Source: Streptomyces albus subsp. albus
GTDB lineage: Bacteria > Actinomycetota > Actinomycetes > Streptomycetales > Streptomycetaceae
Assembly (NCBI RefSeq): GCF_000725885.1
Contig: NZ_JODR01000002.1
Coordinates: 289,394-353,393 of the forward strand
Reading direction: 5' to 3'
DNA length: 64,000 bases
Part shown: positions 32,807 to 40,459 of the stretch, piece by piece
Layout: every line of letters starts with the position of its first letter
How positions within the stretch are numbered: position 1 is the stretch's first letter
Made by a program: the position numbers and the translations under genes
The notes under the pieces: generated by a model
Databases searched by the model: none
Told to the model about the DNA's origin: nothing
What the model saw: only the letters and a program-made list of their open reading frames with translations

Positions 32807-33571
32807 CCGCCCTCCCCCACCGGGCCCGGCAGGTCCTTGGGGAGGGTCCGCCCCCCGGGGCCCCGCGGCCCTATGAACCCGGCGGCTTCCCGGGGGGCCG
32901 CCGCGGCCCGGGGCCCCGCCGGGTCGTGGAGGGCCCGTCTGCCGGGGACGGTCCGCCGTGCCTCCTTCGCCCGGTGGTGGTGCCACGACAGCGCCATGCC
33001 TCACGGTCGGGGCGGGCCTGACCGGGGCGGGCCTGGCCGGGGCTGTCCGTCCCTGCCGGGCCGCCGCCGGGGCGGACGGGGCGGACGGGCAGGTCCCCGG
33101 CCGCCGTCAGAAAACACGGGTCCTGGGCGGCGTTCGCCGGGAGGACGGAGGCGTGCCATGCGGAGGACCCGGTGGGCCGCGACGTGTCGGGGCCGTCCGT
33201 CCGGGACGCCGGAGCCTGCGCGGGTGCGGCGGGTCCGTGGGCCGGGCGTACCCCGCCCGGGGTGCGGAGCCGCATCCGCGCGGGGCCGGTGGTCGGCCCG
33301 TGCCAACGGCCGGGACGCGGGCGCCGCGCCGCACGTGCCGGGGCCCGCGTCCGGGGCCGCGGCCCACGGCCGGTCCGCACCGGGCCGGGGCCGACCGCAA
33401 CGAGGACCGGGCCGGGTGGCCGGTCCGCACCGGGAGCGGAGGCCGGTCTGGGGCCCACGGGGGCCGGCCGCCCCAAGGGCCGGGGCCCGGGTGCCGGGCC
33501 CCACCGGGTTCGCAGCCCGATCCGGGCCCCAGCGGGGCCCGCCGCCCCAGGGGCCGGCCCGTCCGGGGGCG
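32807..33571. other. Long non-coding GC-rich stretch
   Basis: About 765 bp between the DegT genes and the 18-bp repeat array. Composition is extremely G-rich on the plus strand, with long open frames in several registers, none with a ribosome binding site or recognisable domain. A hairpin-rich stretch just after the DegT stop (around 32850-32930, GGGGCCCCGCGG-type arms) may terminate that transcript. I see no gene here. Confidence 0.5.
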
Positions 33572-33771
33572 GGAGGTGCCGCACGGACCGGAGGCGCCAC
33601 ACGGACCGAAGGCGCTACGCCGGGCCGGAGGCATTGCACGGGCCGGAGGCGCCGCACAGGCCGGAGGCGCCACACGGACGGGAGGCGCCACACGGACGGG
33701 AGGCGCCACACGGGCCGAAGGCGCCGCACAGGCCGGAGGCGCCACACGGGCCCGAGGTGCCGTGGGGTGCC
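33572..33771. repeat. 18-bp tandem repeat, about 11 copies
   Basis: Consensus GGAGGCGCCACACGGGCC repeated head to tail, with single-base variants (GAAGG, GCCGCACAGG). The period is six codons, so every frame stays open; the array ends about 70 bp before the UbiA-type gene. It is unrelated in sequence to the other repeat arrays in the window. Confidence 0.85.
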
Positions 33772-33839
33772 GGGTCGGTGGTGCGGCCCGGTGGGTGCGG
33801 GTGTGGAAAGAACCGTCGCGATTTCTAGGAGACCTGAGC

Positions 33840-34820
33840 ATGACCAGTGAGGTGCAGACCGGGGCGTTCGCCGCCGTGGGCGGGGCGCGTCCGGAGAGCA
33901 AGGCGCGGAGTTTCGCCAGACTCGGGAAACTCGATGTCTACGACTACTACCCGAGCATCGTGGTGGCGCTGGCGGCGGTGCTGCTGCCGCTGTCGCGGTT
34001 CGAGGCGGCGCAGGGCTGGACGCTGGGGCTGTTCCTGGCGGGTGAGGTCCTCGTGGTCATGGCGATGGTGGCGCTGGACGATGTGACGGGCTACCGGGAC
34101 GGCAGTGACGCGGCCAACTACGGGCCGAACGACCCGCTGCGCCGCAAGCTGCGGAAGCCGCTGATCGCGGGGACGCTGACGCTGCGGGAGGCGCTGGCCT
34201 TCGCGTGGGTGACGGCGGCGGCCGGCGCGGTGCTGTGGGCGGGCGCCGTCGCGGTGGCACCGCACCGGCCGGGCTGGACGCTGGTGCTGGTGCCCGTGCT
34301 GTTCGTGGTGGCGCTCCAGTACTCCTACGGCGTCAAGATCAGCTACCACGGCTTCCAGGAGGTCTTCCTGGTGGGCCTGGGCGTTGCTCTGGTGCTGGCG
34401 CCGTACGGGCTGGTGGCGGGCCGGTTCTCGTGGTTCGTGCTGGTGCTGGCGGTGCTGTTCGGGTTCGGGCCGCTGATGTTCGGTGTGTACTCCAACACCA
34501 ACGACATCCCCGGCGACCGGGCGGTGGGCCGGCCCACGGTGGCGTGTCTGGTCTCGGAGCGGGGCAACGCCGCGTTCGTCGGGGTGCTGTCGGCGGCCGA
34601 GTTCCTGCTGGGCGCCCTCGCCTCGGCGACGGGTGCCGCGCCGTGGTGGTTCGTGGTGCTGATGCTGCCGGTGACGGTGTTGCGGGCCCGGCAGTATCTG
34701 ACGGGCTTCCGCCCGGGCGACATCATGACGGCCCGCAAGCAGGGCTTCGTGGTGCACCGGGTGAGCACGGTGCTGCTGGTGTGTGCGGCGCTGCTGCACG
34801 GGGCGGAGGCCGCGGCGTGA
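33840..34820 (+). CDS. UbiA-family prenyltransferase
   Basis: 326 residues with about eight to nine membrane helices. Both Asp-rich motifs of the superfamily are present: DDVTGYRDGSD near residue 80 and NTNDIPGDRAVGRPT near 220, which bind the Mg-diphosphate of the prenyl donor. These enzymes attach a prenyl chain to an aromatic or other acceptor, or cyclise a prenyl diphosphate. ATG 33840 follows GGAG at 8 nt. It heads a coupled operon (FAD oxidoreductase, two AMP-ligases, methyltransferase, CoA-transferase). The housekeeping menaquinone enzyme MenA is less likely given those neighbours, though not excluded. Confidence 0.87.
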   Translation: MTSEVQTGAFAAVGGARPESKARSFARLGKLDVYDYYPSIVVALAAVLLPLSRFEAAQGWTLGLFLAGEVLVVMAMVALDDVTGYRDGSDAANYGPNDPLRRKLRKPLIAGTLTLREALAFAWVTAAAGAVLWAGAVAVAPHRPGWTLVLVPVLFVVALQYSYGVKISYHGFQEVFLVGLGVALVLAPYGLVAGRFSWFVLVLAVLFGFGPLMFGVYSNTNDIPGDRAVGRPTVACLVSERGNAAFVGVLSAAEFLLGALASATGAAPWWFVVLMLPVTVLRARQYLTGFRPGDIMTARKQGFVVHRVSTVLLVCAALLHGAEAAA

Positions 34821-36256
34821 GCACGGTGAACGGGTACGACGTGGACGTCGCCGTGGTCGGCGGGGGCGTGGCGGGGCTGACGGCCGCGCACGAGCTGTCC
34901 CGGGCCGGGCTCCAGGTGCGGGTCTTCGAGGAGCGGGCCGAGGTGGGCGGGCGGATGCACAGTTTCCGCCACCGGGGCTGGACGGTCGACGAGGGCGCCG
35001 AGCAGATCTCGCCGCGGGGTTACCGGGCGACCTGGCAGCTGTTGCGCCGGCTGGGGGTGTCGCCGCAGGAGGTGCCGCGTATCGGGGCGTCGCTGGGCGT
35101 GTGGCGGGCCGGGCGGGCCCGGCCGGGCGTGGCCGACAGCACGGCGGTGCTGACGGGCGCGGGACTCGGTGCGCGGGCCCGGCTCGATCTGCTGCGGATG
35201 ACCTCCTGGGCGGGCCGGCACCGGGAGCGGTTCGACTGCGACCGCCCGGAGTCGTCGCCGGTGGGGGCGGCGACGGTGCGGGAGTTCGCCCACCGCTACC
35301 ACCGGGACCTGCACGACTATCTGCTCCAGCCGGTCGCGGGGACGTTCTTCGGCTGGCACACCGAACGGTCCGCGGTGGCACCGCTGTTGAGTCTGCTGCT
35401 GGCGGTGGGGCCGGCATCCGGCTGGCGTACGTACCGGGACGGGATGGATCTGCTGGCCCGGCGGCTGGCGGACGGCCTGGACGTGGCCACGGGGGTGCGG
35501 GTGCAGGAGGTGGTGAGCGAACCGGACGGCGCGCGGCTGCGGCTGGCGGACGGCGAGGTGCGGGCGCGGGCGGCGGTGCTGTGTGTGCCGGCGCCGGTCG
35601 CGTCGCGGTTGCACGTCAACGCACCGGCCGACGAGCGGCCGTTCCTGTCGGAGTGCGGTTACCGCCCGGTTCTGAAGGTGAGTTGCCTGCTGGAGCGTCC
35701 GCTGGCGCCGCGCTCGCCGAAACCGCTGTACGTGCTGCTGACGCCGGCGGTGGAGGAGAGCGTGCTGGCGGGCGTCATCGTCGATCACGCCAAGCATCCG
35801 GGGCGGGCGCCCGCGGGCAAGGGGCTGTTGACGCTGATGGCGGCGCCCCGGCTGGTGCCCGAGCTGCTGGACGCCCCGCACGAGGAGGTCGCCGAGCGGC
35901 TGGTGAGGGCGGCGGGACGGTATGTGCCGGGGCTGCGCGGCGCGGTCGCGGCCACGTTCGTGCACGCGTTCCGGCACGGTCTGCCGGAGGCGACACCGCG
36001 GGCGCTGCATCTGCGGCAGGGATTCGCGCACCGTCCGGTGCGGCCGGTGGAGTACGCGGGCGACTGGATCAGTCTGCGGCCCGCGAGTGAGGGCGCGGTG
36101 CGGGCGGGGGCGCTCGCGGCGTCCCGGGTGCTGGCCCGGCTGGGGTCGGGCGCGCCCGCCGCCTCCCCCGTCTCCTCCCGCGCCGTATCCCCCGGTGATC
36201 CCGCCGGCCGTCCCGTTCCCGGTGCTCTCGCAGGTGTCCGGAAGGAGTCCGAGTGA
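34817..36256 (+). CDS. FAD-dependent oxidoreductase (amine oxidase/phytoene desaturase-like)
   Basis: 479 residues. The N-terminus is a dinucleotide-binding fold, VAVVGGGVAGLTAAHELSRAG, followed by VFEERAEVGGRMHSFRHRG, as in amine oxidases, protoporphyrinogen oxidase and phytoene desaturases. The C-terminal FAD motif is VEYAGDWISLRPASEGAVRAG. GTG 34817 overlaps the UbiA stop. The last 40 residues are Pro/Ser/Ala-rich and probably disordered. Coupling to the prenyltransferase suggests it oxidises the prenylated product or the prenyl chain. No covalent-flavin site or signal peptide is obvious. Confidence 0.87.
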   Translation: MSTVNGYDVDVAVVGGGVAGLTAAHELSRAGLQVRVFEERAEVGGRMHSFRHRGWTVDEGAEQISPRGYRATWQLLRRLGVSPQEVPRIGASLGVWRAGRARPGVADSTAVLTGAGLGARARLDLLRMTSWAGRHRERFDCDRPESSPVGAATVREFAHRYHRDLHDYLLQPVAGTFFGWHTERSAVAPLLSLLLAVGPASGWRTYRDGMDLLARRLADGLDVATGVRVQEVVSEPDGARLRLADGEVRARAAVLCVPAPVASRLHVNAPADERPFLSECGYRPVLKVSCLLERPLAPRSPKPLYVLLTPAVEESVLAGVIVDHAKHPGRAPAGKGLLTLMAAPRLVPELLDAPHEEVAERLVRAAGRYVPGLRGAVAATFVHAFRHGLPEATPRALHLRQGFAHRPVRPVEYAGDWISLRPASEGAVRAGALAASRVLARLGSGAPAASPVSSRAVSPGDPAGRPVPGALAGVRKESE

Positions 36257-37839
36257 AACCGCATGACATGGGTGTGCTGTTCGACGAGTGTGCGGAGCGG
36301 GGCGTGCACACCCGGGTGTTCCTGGACCGGCCCTTCGACATCGGGACCGAGGAGGCCACCTCGTACGCGGTGCCGCAACTGGCCGCGCTGGTGCGGCGGG
36401 CGGCGGGCTGGTTCGCGGCGGCCGGCGCGGGCCCCGGGGACCGGGTGGCGCTCGTCAAACCGAACCACTGGGACTACGACGTGCTGGCGTGTGCGGCGGT
36501 ACGGACGGGTGCCGTACCGGCGCAGTTGTCGGACCAACTGCCCGCGGAGTCGCTGGGGGTGCTGCTGCGGCGGCTGGAGCCGGCGCTGCTGGTGACCACC
36601 GCTGCGGTGTGGGAGGGGCTGCGCGCCTCGCTGGGGCCGGAGGGGCTGCCCCGGACGCTGCTGCTGGACGGCTCCGGACCCGGGGCGCTGTCACTGGCGG
36701 ACGTCGAGGGCGCACAGGCGCCCGCTCCATGCCGGCGGCACGACGACGAGCCGCTGGTCGTCAACCACACGTCGGGGACGACGGGCGTGCCGAAGCTGGT
36801 GACGCACTCGACGCGCACGATCATCGGGAAGCTGGCCCGGTTCGAGACGGTGCGGTATCCGCGTATCGGGGTGCGGCGGGACGACACGCTGGTGAACGCC
36901 AACTCCTTCGCGCACGGCCGCACGTTCTGCTGGACGGCGAGCGCCATGTGTCTGGGCCCGGCCGAGATCGCGATCCTCACCACGCGGGACGCGGACGCGG
37001 CGGACCCGGTGCTGCGGGCGCATCCGCCCACGGTCATGGAGGCGCTGCCCGCCTCGTACGTGCGTTTCCGGCCGCTTACCGAGCGGCTGGACAACCCGTT
37101 CCGCCGGGTGCGGCTGTTCATCAGCACCTACGACGCGATCCATCCCCCGGTGGTGCGCTCCTACCTGGCGGCGAGCGGGCTGCGGTCCCCGCTGTGGATG
37201 CAGGGCTGGGGCCAGACGGAGACGGGTCCGCTGACCTTCCGCTTCCACACCCGCTCCTCCGTGGCGGCCGATCGGCGGGCGCCGGGCAGCCGCGGGGTGG
37301 GGTGGCCGGTGCCCGGCAAGACGCGGCTGCGGGTGGTCGATCCGGACACCTTCCGCCCGGTGGGCCGGGGGCGGCCCGGTCTGGTGCTGGCGCGGACGGC
37401 GGCCTGCGCGGCCGGGTACGTGGGTGAGGACGAGCGCTGGGCGGCCAAGCGGCACGGCGCCTGGTGGAACACCGGCGATCTGGGGGTGCTGCGCCGGGAC
37501 GGCAGCGTGGAGCTGCTGGACCGCGAGGTGGACCGTACGGCGCGGCTGAGCTGTCTGCGTACCGAGGACCTGCTGGAGGAGCGGCTGCCGCGGGCGACGG
37601 AGTGCGTGCTGCTGTCTCCCTCGGGGCGGTTGCCGTTGCCGGTGGTGGTGACGGCGGACGGTGCACTGGACCGCGCCGAGTGGGAGCGGGCCGTCGCCGA
37701 TCTGCCGCCGCTGGCCGGTCCGGTGGCGCTCACCTGGGAGGAGGTGCCGCGCACGGGCACCGGCAAGGTACGGCGCACGGCGCTGCTGCGGCAGTTGACG
37801 GGCAGCGCGCGGACGGTCGGCACGGGACGGTGGACGTGA
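36253..37839 (+). CDS. AMP-dependent acyl-CoA/acid ligase 1
   Basis: 528 residues of the ANL superfamily: P-loop VVNHTSGTTGVPKLVTHS, A5-like MQGWGQTETGPLT, A7 WWNTGDLGVLRRDG, and the A10 lysine in GTGKVRRTALLRQL. In place of the usual Arg-containing hinge, LDREVDRTARL is seen, so residues around A8 are atypical. It should activate a carboxylic acid as an adenylate and transfer it to CoA or a carrier protein. GTG 36253 overlaps the FAD enzyme stop and has GAAGGAG upstream. The substrate is unknown. Confidence 0.88.
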   Translation: MKPHDMGVLFDECAERGVHTRVFLDRPFDIGTEEATSYAVPQLAALVRRAAGWFAAAGAGPGDRVALVKPNHWDYDVLACAAVRTGAVPAQLSDQLPAESLGVLLRRLEPALLVTTAAVWEGLRASLGPEGLPRTLLLDGSGPGALSLADVEGAQAPAPCRRHDDEPLVVNHTSGTTGVPKLVTHSTRTIIGKLARFETVRYPRIGVRRDDTLVNANSFAHGRTFCWTASAMCLGPAEIAILTTRDADAADPVLRAHPPTVMEALPASYVRFRPLTERLDNPFRRVRLFISTYDAIHPPVVRSYLAASGLRSPLWMQGWGQTETGPLTFRFHTRSSVAADRRAPGSRGVGWPVPGKTRLRVVDPDTFRPVGRGRPGLVLARTAACAAGYVGEDERWAAKRHGAWWNTGDLGVLRRDGSVELLDREVDRTARLSCLRTEDLLEERLPRATECVLLSPSGRLPLPVVVTADGALDRAEWERAVADLPPLAGPVALTWEEVPRTGTGKVRRTALLRQLTGSARTVGTGRWT

Positions 37840-37886
37840 CGGGGCGCCGGGCGGTGCGGGATCGCGGACGAGGGGAAGGCACTCCG

Positions 37887-38705
37887 ATGGCAGACGTGGT
37901 GACGCGGGAGCCGGGCTACGCGTTCGACAACGACGCGGAGCACAGCCGCGAGCAGCACCGCTGTCTGGCCGCGGCCTACGACACGGCGACGTTCGCGCGG
38001 CTGGCCGAGACCGGGGTGGGGCCGGGCTGGCGGTGTCTGGAGATCGGCTCGGGCGGCGGCAGTGTGGCGCACTGGCTGGCCGAACGTGTGGCACCGGACG
38101 GGCATGTGACGGCGACGGATCTCAAGCCGCAGCACATCGCGCCGCGTGCCGGGCTGACGACGCTGGCGCACGACGTGACGAAGGACCCGCTGCCCGAGGG
38201 GGCGTACCGGCTGATCGTCGCCCGTCTGGTGCTCCAGCATCTGCCGGACAAGGCGGCCGTGCTGGACAAGCTGGTGCGGTCGCTGGTGCCCGGCGGGGTG
38301 CTGCACGTCGAGGAGTTCGACACCTCCTACGAGCCGCCGCTGCTGGCTCCGGACGAGGAGTCGGCCGGGCTGTACGAGAAGTACTGCGCGGCGAAGGCGG
38401 CCGTCTTCCGCGCCGCGGGGGGCGACCCCCACTGGGGGCGGCGGGTGGCCGCGTCGATGCGGGCGGCGGGGCTGGCCGACATCGACGTGCGACCGCGTAT
38501 CGAGTTGCGCACGGCGGGTTCGCCCGGTCTCCAGCTCCAGCTCAACCACACCTACAGCCTGCGCGAGCGGCTGCTGGCCGCCGGGATGACGGACGCCCAG
38601 TTGGCGCGGGTGCGTGAGCTGATGCGCGACCCGTCGTTCCGCGCCGCCTCCAGCATCATCTACACGGTGCAGGGGCGGCGTGAAGCAGGGGAGGCGGTGG
38701 CGTGA
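37887..38705 (+). CDS. SAM-dependent methyltransferase
   Basis: 272 residues, class I Rossmann methyltransferase. Motif I is CLEIGSGGGSVAHWLA near residue 50, the acidic motif II is VTATDLKPQHI, and the post-motif region is IVARLVLQHLPDKAAVLDKL followed by PGGVLHVEEFD. It resembles UbiE/Coq5-type small-molecule methyltransferases. ATG 37887 follows GGGGAAGG; there is a 47-nt gap after the ligase gene, the only gap in this operon. O- or C-methylation of the compound assembled by the operon is likely. Confidence 0.88.
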   Translation: MADVVTREPGYAFDNDAEHSREQHRCLAAAYDTATFARLAETGVGPGWRCLEIGSGGGSVAHWLAERVAPDGHVTATDLKPQHIAPRAGLTTLAHDVTKDPLPEGAYRLIVARLVLQHLPDKAAVLDKLVRSLVPGGVLHVEEFDTSYEPPLLAPDEESAGLYEKYCAAKAAVFRAAGGDPHWGRRVAASMRAAGLADIDVRPRIELRTAGSPGLQLQLNHTYSLRERLLAAGMTDAQLARVRELMRDPSFRAASSIIYTVQGRREAGEAVA

Positions 38706-40459
38706 CGCCGACGATGCCGACGACGCCGAGCCCGCCGGGCATCCAGGCGCCGCCGCAGGTCGCCCAACAGGTCGCCGCGCGGCTGCTCGCGCTGGTGGGC
38801 GATCCGGGGACGGCGACCGTGCCCTGCCGCGTGGACTGGGCGGGTCCGGTCGATGTGCCGTTGGCGGACGAGCGTGCCGTGCAGGCGGCGTGCGGGGTGA
38901 TGGAGGTGCACGGCCGGGCCTCGGGCCGCCCCACGCCGCTGGCCGTGGACTACGCGAGCACCGTCGCGGGGGTGCTGGCCGCGCAGGGAGTGTGCGCGGC
39001 GCTGCTGGGGCGGGCCCGAGGCGCGGGACCGGCGTGGGTGCGCACGTCGGTGGGCCAGGCGGCGCTGTTCGGCGTCGTGCAGTATCTGGCGGCGGCCACC
39101 GCGGACGGGCAGGAGCAGGAGACGGCCGGGCCGCGGCGGTGTGCGCCGGACAGTGCGGGGCACCGGCCCTTCGTGTCCGCGGACGGTGTGGTCTTCGAGG
39201 TGGAGACGCTGGAAGCCGAGCGGTGGCTGGGGTTCTGGCAGCGGCTGGGGGCTTCCCGCGGCGCGGTGCGCGACGGGTGGGCGCCGTTCCAGCAGCGGTT
39301 CGGAACGGCGACCTGCGGGCTGCCGGAGGAGCTGCACGGGGTGGTGCGGCGGGCGTCCCTCGCGACGGTGCGGGAGGCTGCCGCGGAGGCCGGGGTGAGT
39401 GTGCTGCCCGTGCGGGAGAGCACGGCGCCGCCGGTGGCCCCCCGGGCCTGGACGCTGTCCCCCCTGGGCCGGGCGGGTGGTGCGGCACCGGCGCGTACGG
39501 GCCAGGGGGCGGTGGGCTCGCCGCTCGCGGGGGTGCGGGTGGTGGAGTCCACCCGCCGGGTGCAGGGGCCGCTGGCGGGGCACGTGCTGCGGCTGCTGGG
39601 CGCGGAGGTGGTGCGCATCGAGCCGCCGGGCGGTGACCCGATGCGGGGCATGCCACCGTTGGCGGGAGCGGTGTCGGCCCGGTTCCGGGCGCTGAACGAC
39701 GGCAAGCGGGTGGTGGAGGCCGACATTACGACGCCCGCCGGGCGCCGCACCGTGCGGGAGCTGGTGGCCGACGCCGATGTGTTCCTGCACAACTGGGCGC
39801 CGGGCAAGGCGGGCCGGCTGCGGCTGGAGGCCACCGATCTGTGTTCGGCGCAGCCACGGCTGGTGTACGCGTGGGCGTCCGGCTGGGGCGGTCTGTGGGG
39901 ATCGGCCGCACCGCCGCTGGGCACGGACTTCCTGGTGCAGGCGCACAGCGGGCTGGCCGCCGCGGTGCGGCCCGAACCGCAGCCGCCGGCGCCGTCGCTG
40001 ATGACGCTCACCGATGTGCTGGGCGGGCTGGTGTCCGCACAGGCGGTGCTGGCGGGACTGCTGGCGCGGGAGCGTACGGGCAGGGCGCAGCGTGTGGACT
40101 CGTCGCTGTTCTCGGCAGCGGCGCTGGTACCCCGTCCCCGGCGGCGGGCACGGTGGGGGGCGTGGGAGCAGCCGCTGGCGACGGCCGACGGCTACTTGTG
40201 GCTGACGGACGCCGCCCGCGCCCGGCCGGAGCGGATCACGGATGTGGTGGGTGCGGACGCGGCCCTGTGTCCGGAGGCCGCGGCTGCGCGGCTGGCCGCC
40301 CGGAGCACGGCGGAGTGGTCGGCGCGGTGTGCGCGGGCGGGCCTGGCCGCGGTGCCGGTGTGCACGGACCTGTCGCGGCTGGCAGCCGATCCGCGGTTCG
40401 CCGCCGCGCTGGTCCGCGACGAGTACGTACGCCCGATCGCCCCCTGGGAGTTCCTGTGA
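38702..40459 (+). CDS. Family III CoA-transferase, rearranged two-part CaiB/BaiF protein
   Basis: 585 residues, longer than the usual 400. The second part (about 278-500) is a CaiB/BaiF large domain: LAGVRVVESTRRVQGPLAG, LLGAEVVRIEPPGGDPMRG, DVFLHNWAPGKAGRLRL, and the region of the catalytic Asp in PLGTDFLVQAHSGL. The first 270 residues resemble the C-terminal half of the same family (DYASTVAGVLAAQGVCAALLG, VRTSVGQAALFG). So the protein looks like a circularly arranged or fused pair. GTG 38702 overlaps the methyltransferase stop and the end overlaps the next ligase. It probably moves CoA between acids activated by the flanking ligases. Confidence 0.83.
   Translation: MTPTMPTTPSPPGIQAPPQVAQQVAARLLALVGDPGTATVPCRVDWAGPVDVPLADERAVQAACGVMEVHGRASGRPTPLAVDYASTVAGVLAAQGVCAALLGRARGAGPAWVRTSVGQAALFGVVQYLAAATADGQEQETAGPRRCAPDSAGHRPFVSADGVVFEVETLEAERWLGFWQRLGASRGAVRDGWAPFQQRFGTATCGLPEELHGVVRRASLATVREAAAEAGVSVLPVRESTAPPVAPRAWTLSPLGRAGGAAPARTGQGAVGSPLAGVRVVESTRRVQGPLAGHVLRLLGAEVVRIEPPGGDPMRGMPPLAGAVSARFRALNDGKRVVEADITTPAGRRTVRELVADADVFLHNWAPGKAGRLRLEATDLCSAQPRLVYAWASGWGGLWGSAAPPLGTDFLVQAHSGLAAAVRPEPQPPAPSLMTLTDVLGGLVSAQAVLAGLLARERTGRAQRVDSSLFSAAALVPRPRRRARWGAWEQPLATADGYLWLTDAARARPERITDVVGADAALCPEAAAARLAARSTAEWSARCARAGLAAVPVCTDLSRLAADPRFAAALVRDEYVRPIAPWEFL

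Noticed and set aside
33100..33800. Gene upstream of the UbiA gene in the same frame
   Set aside because: The frame extends back about 290 codons but consists of Gly/Arg/Pro and the 18-bp repeat; the real start is ATG 33840 with GGAG.
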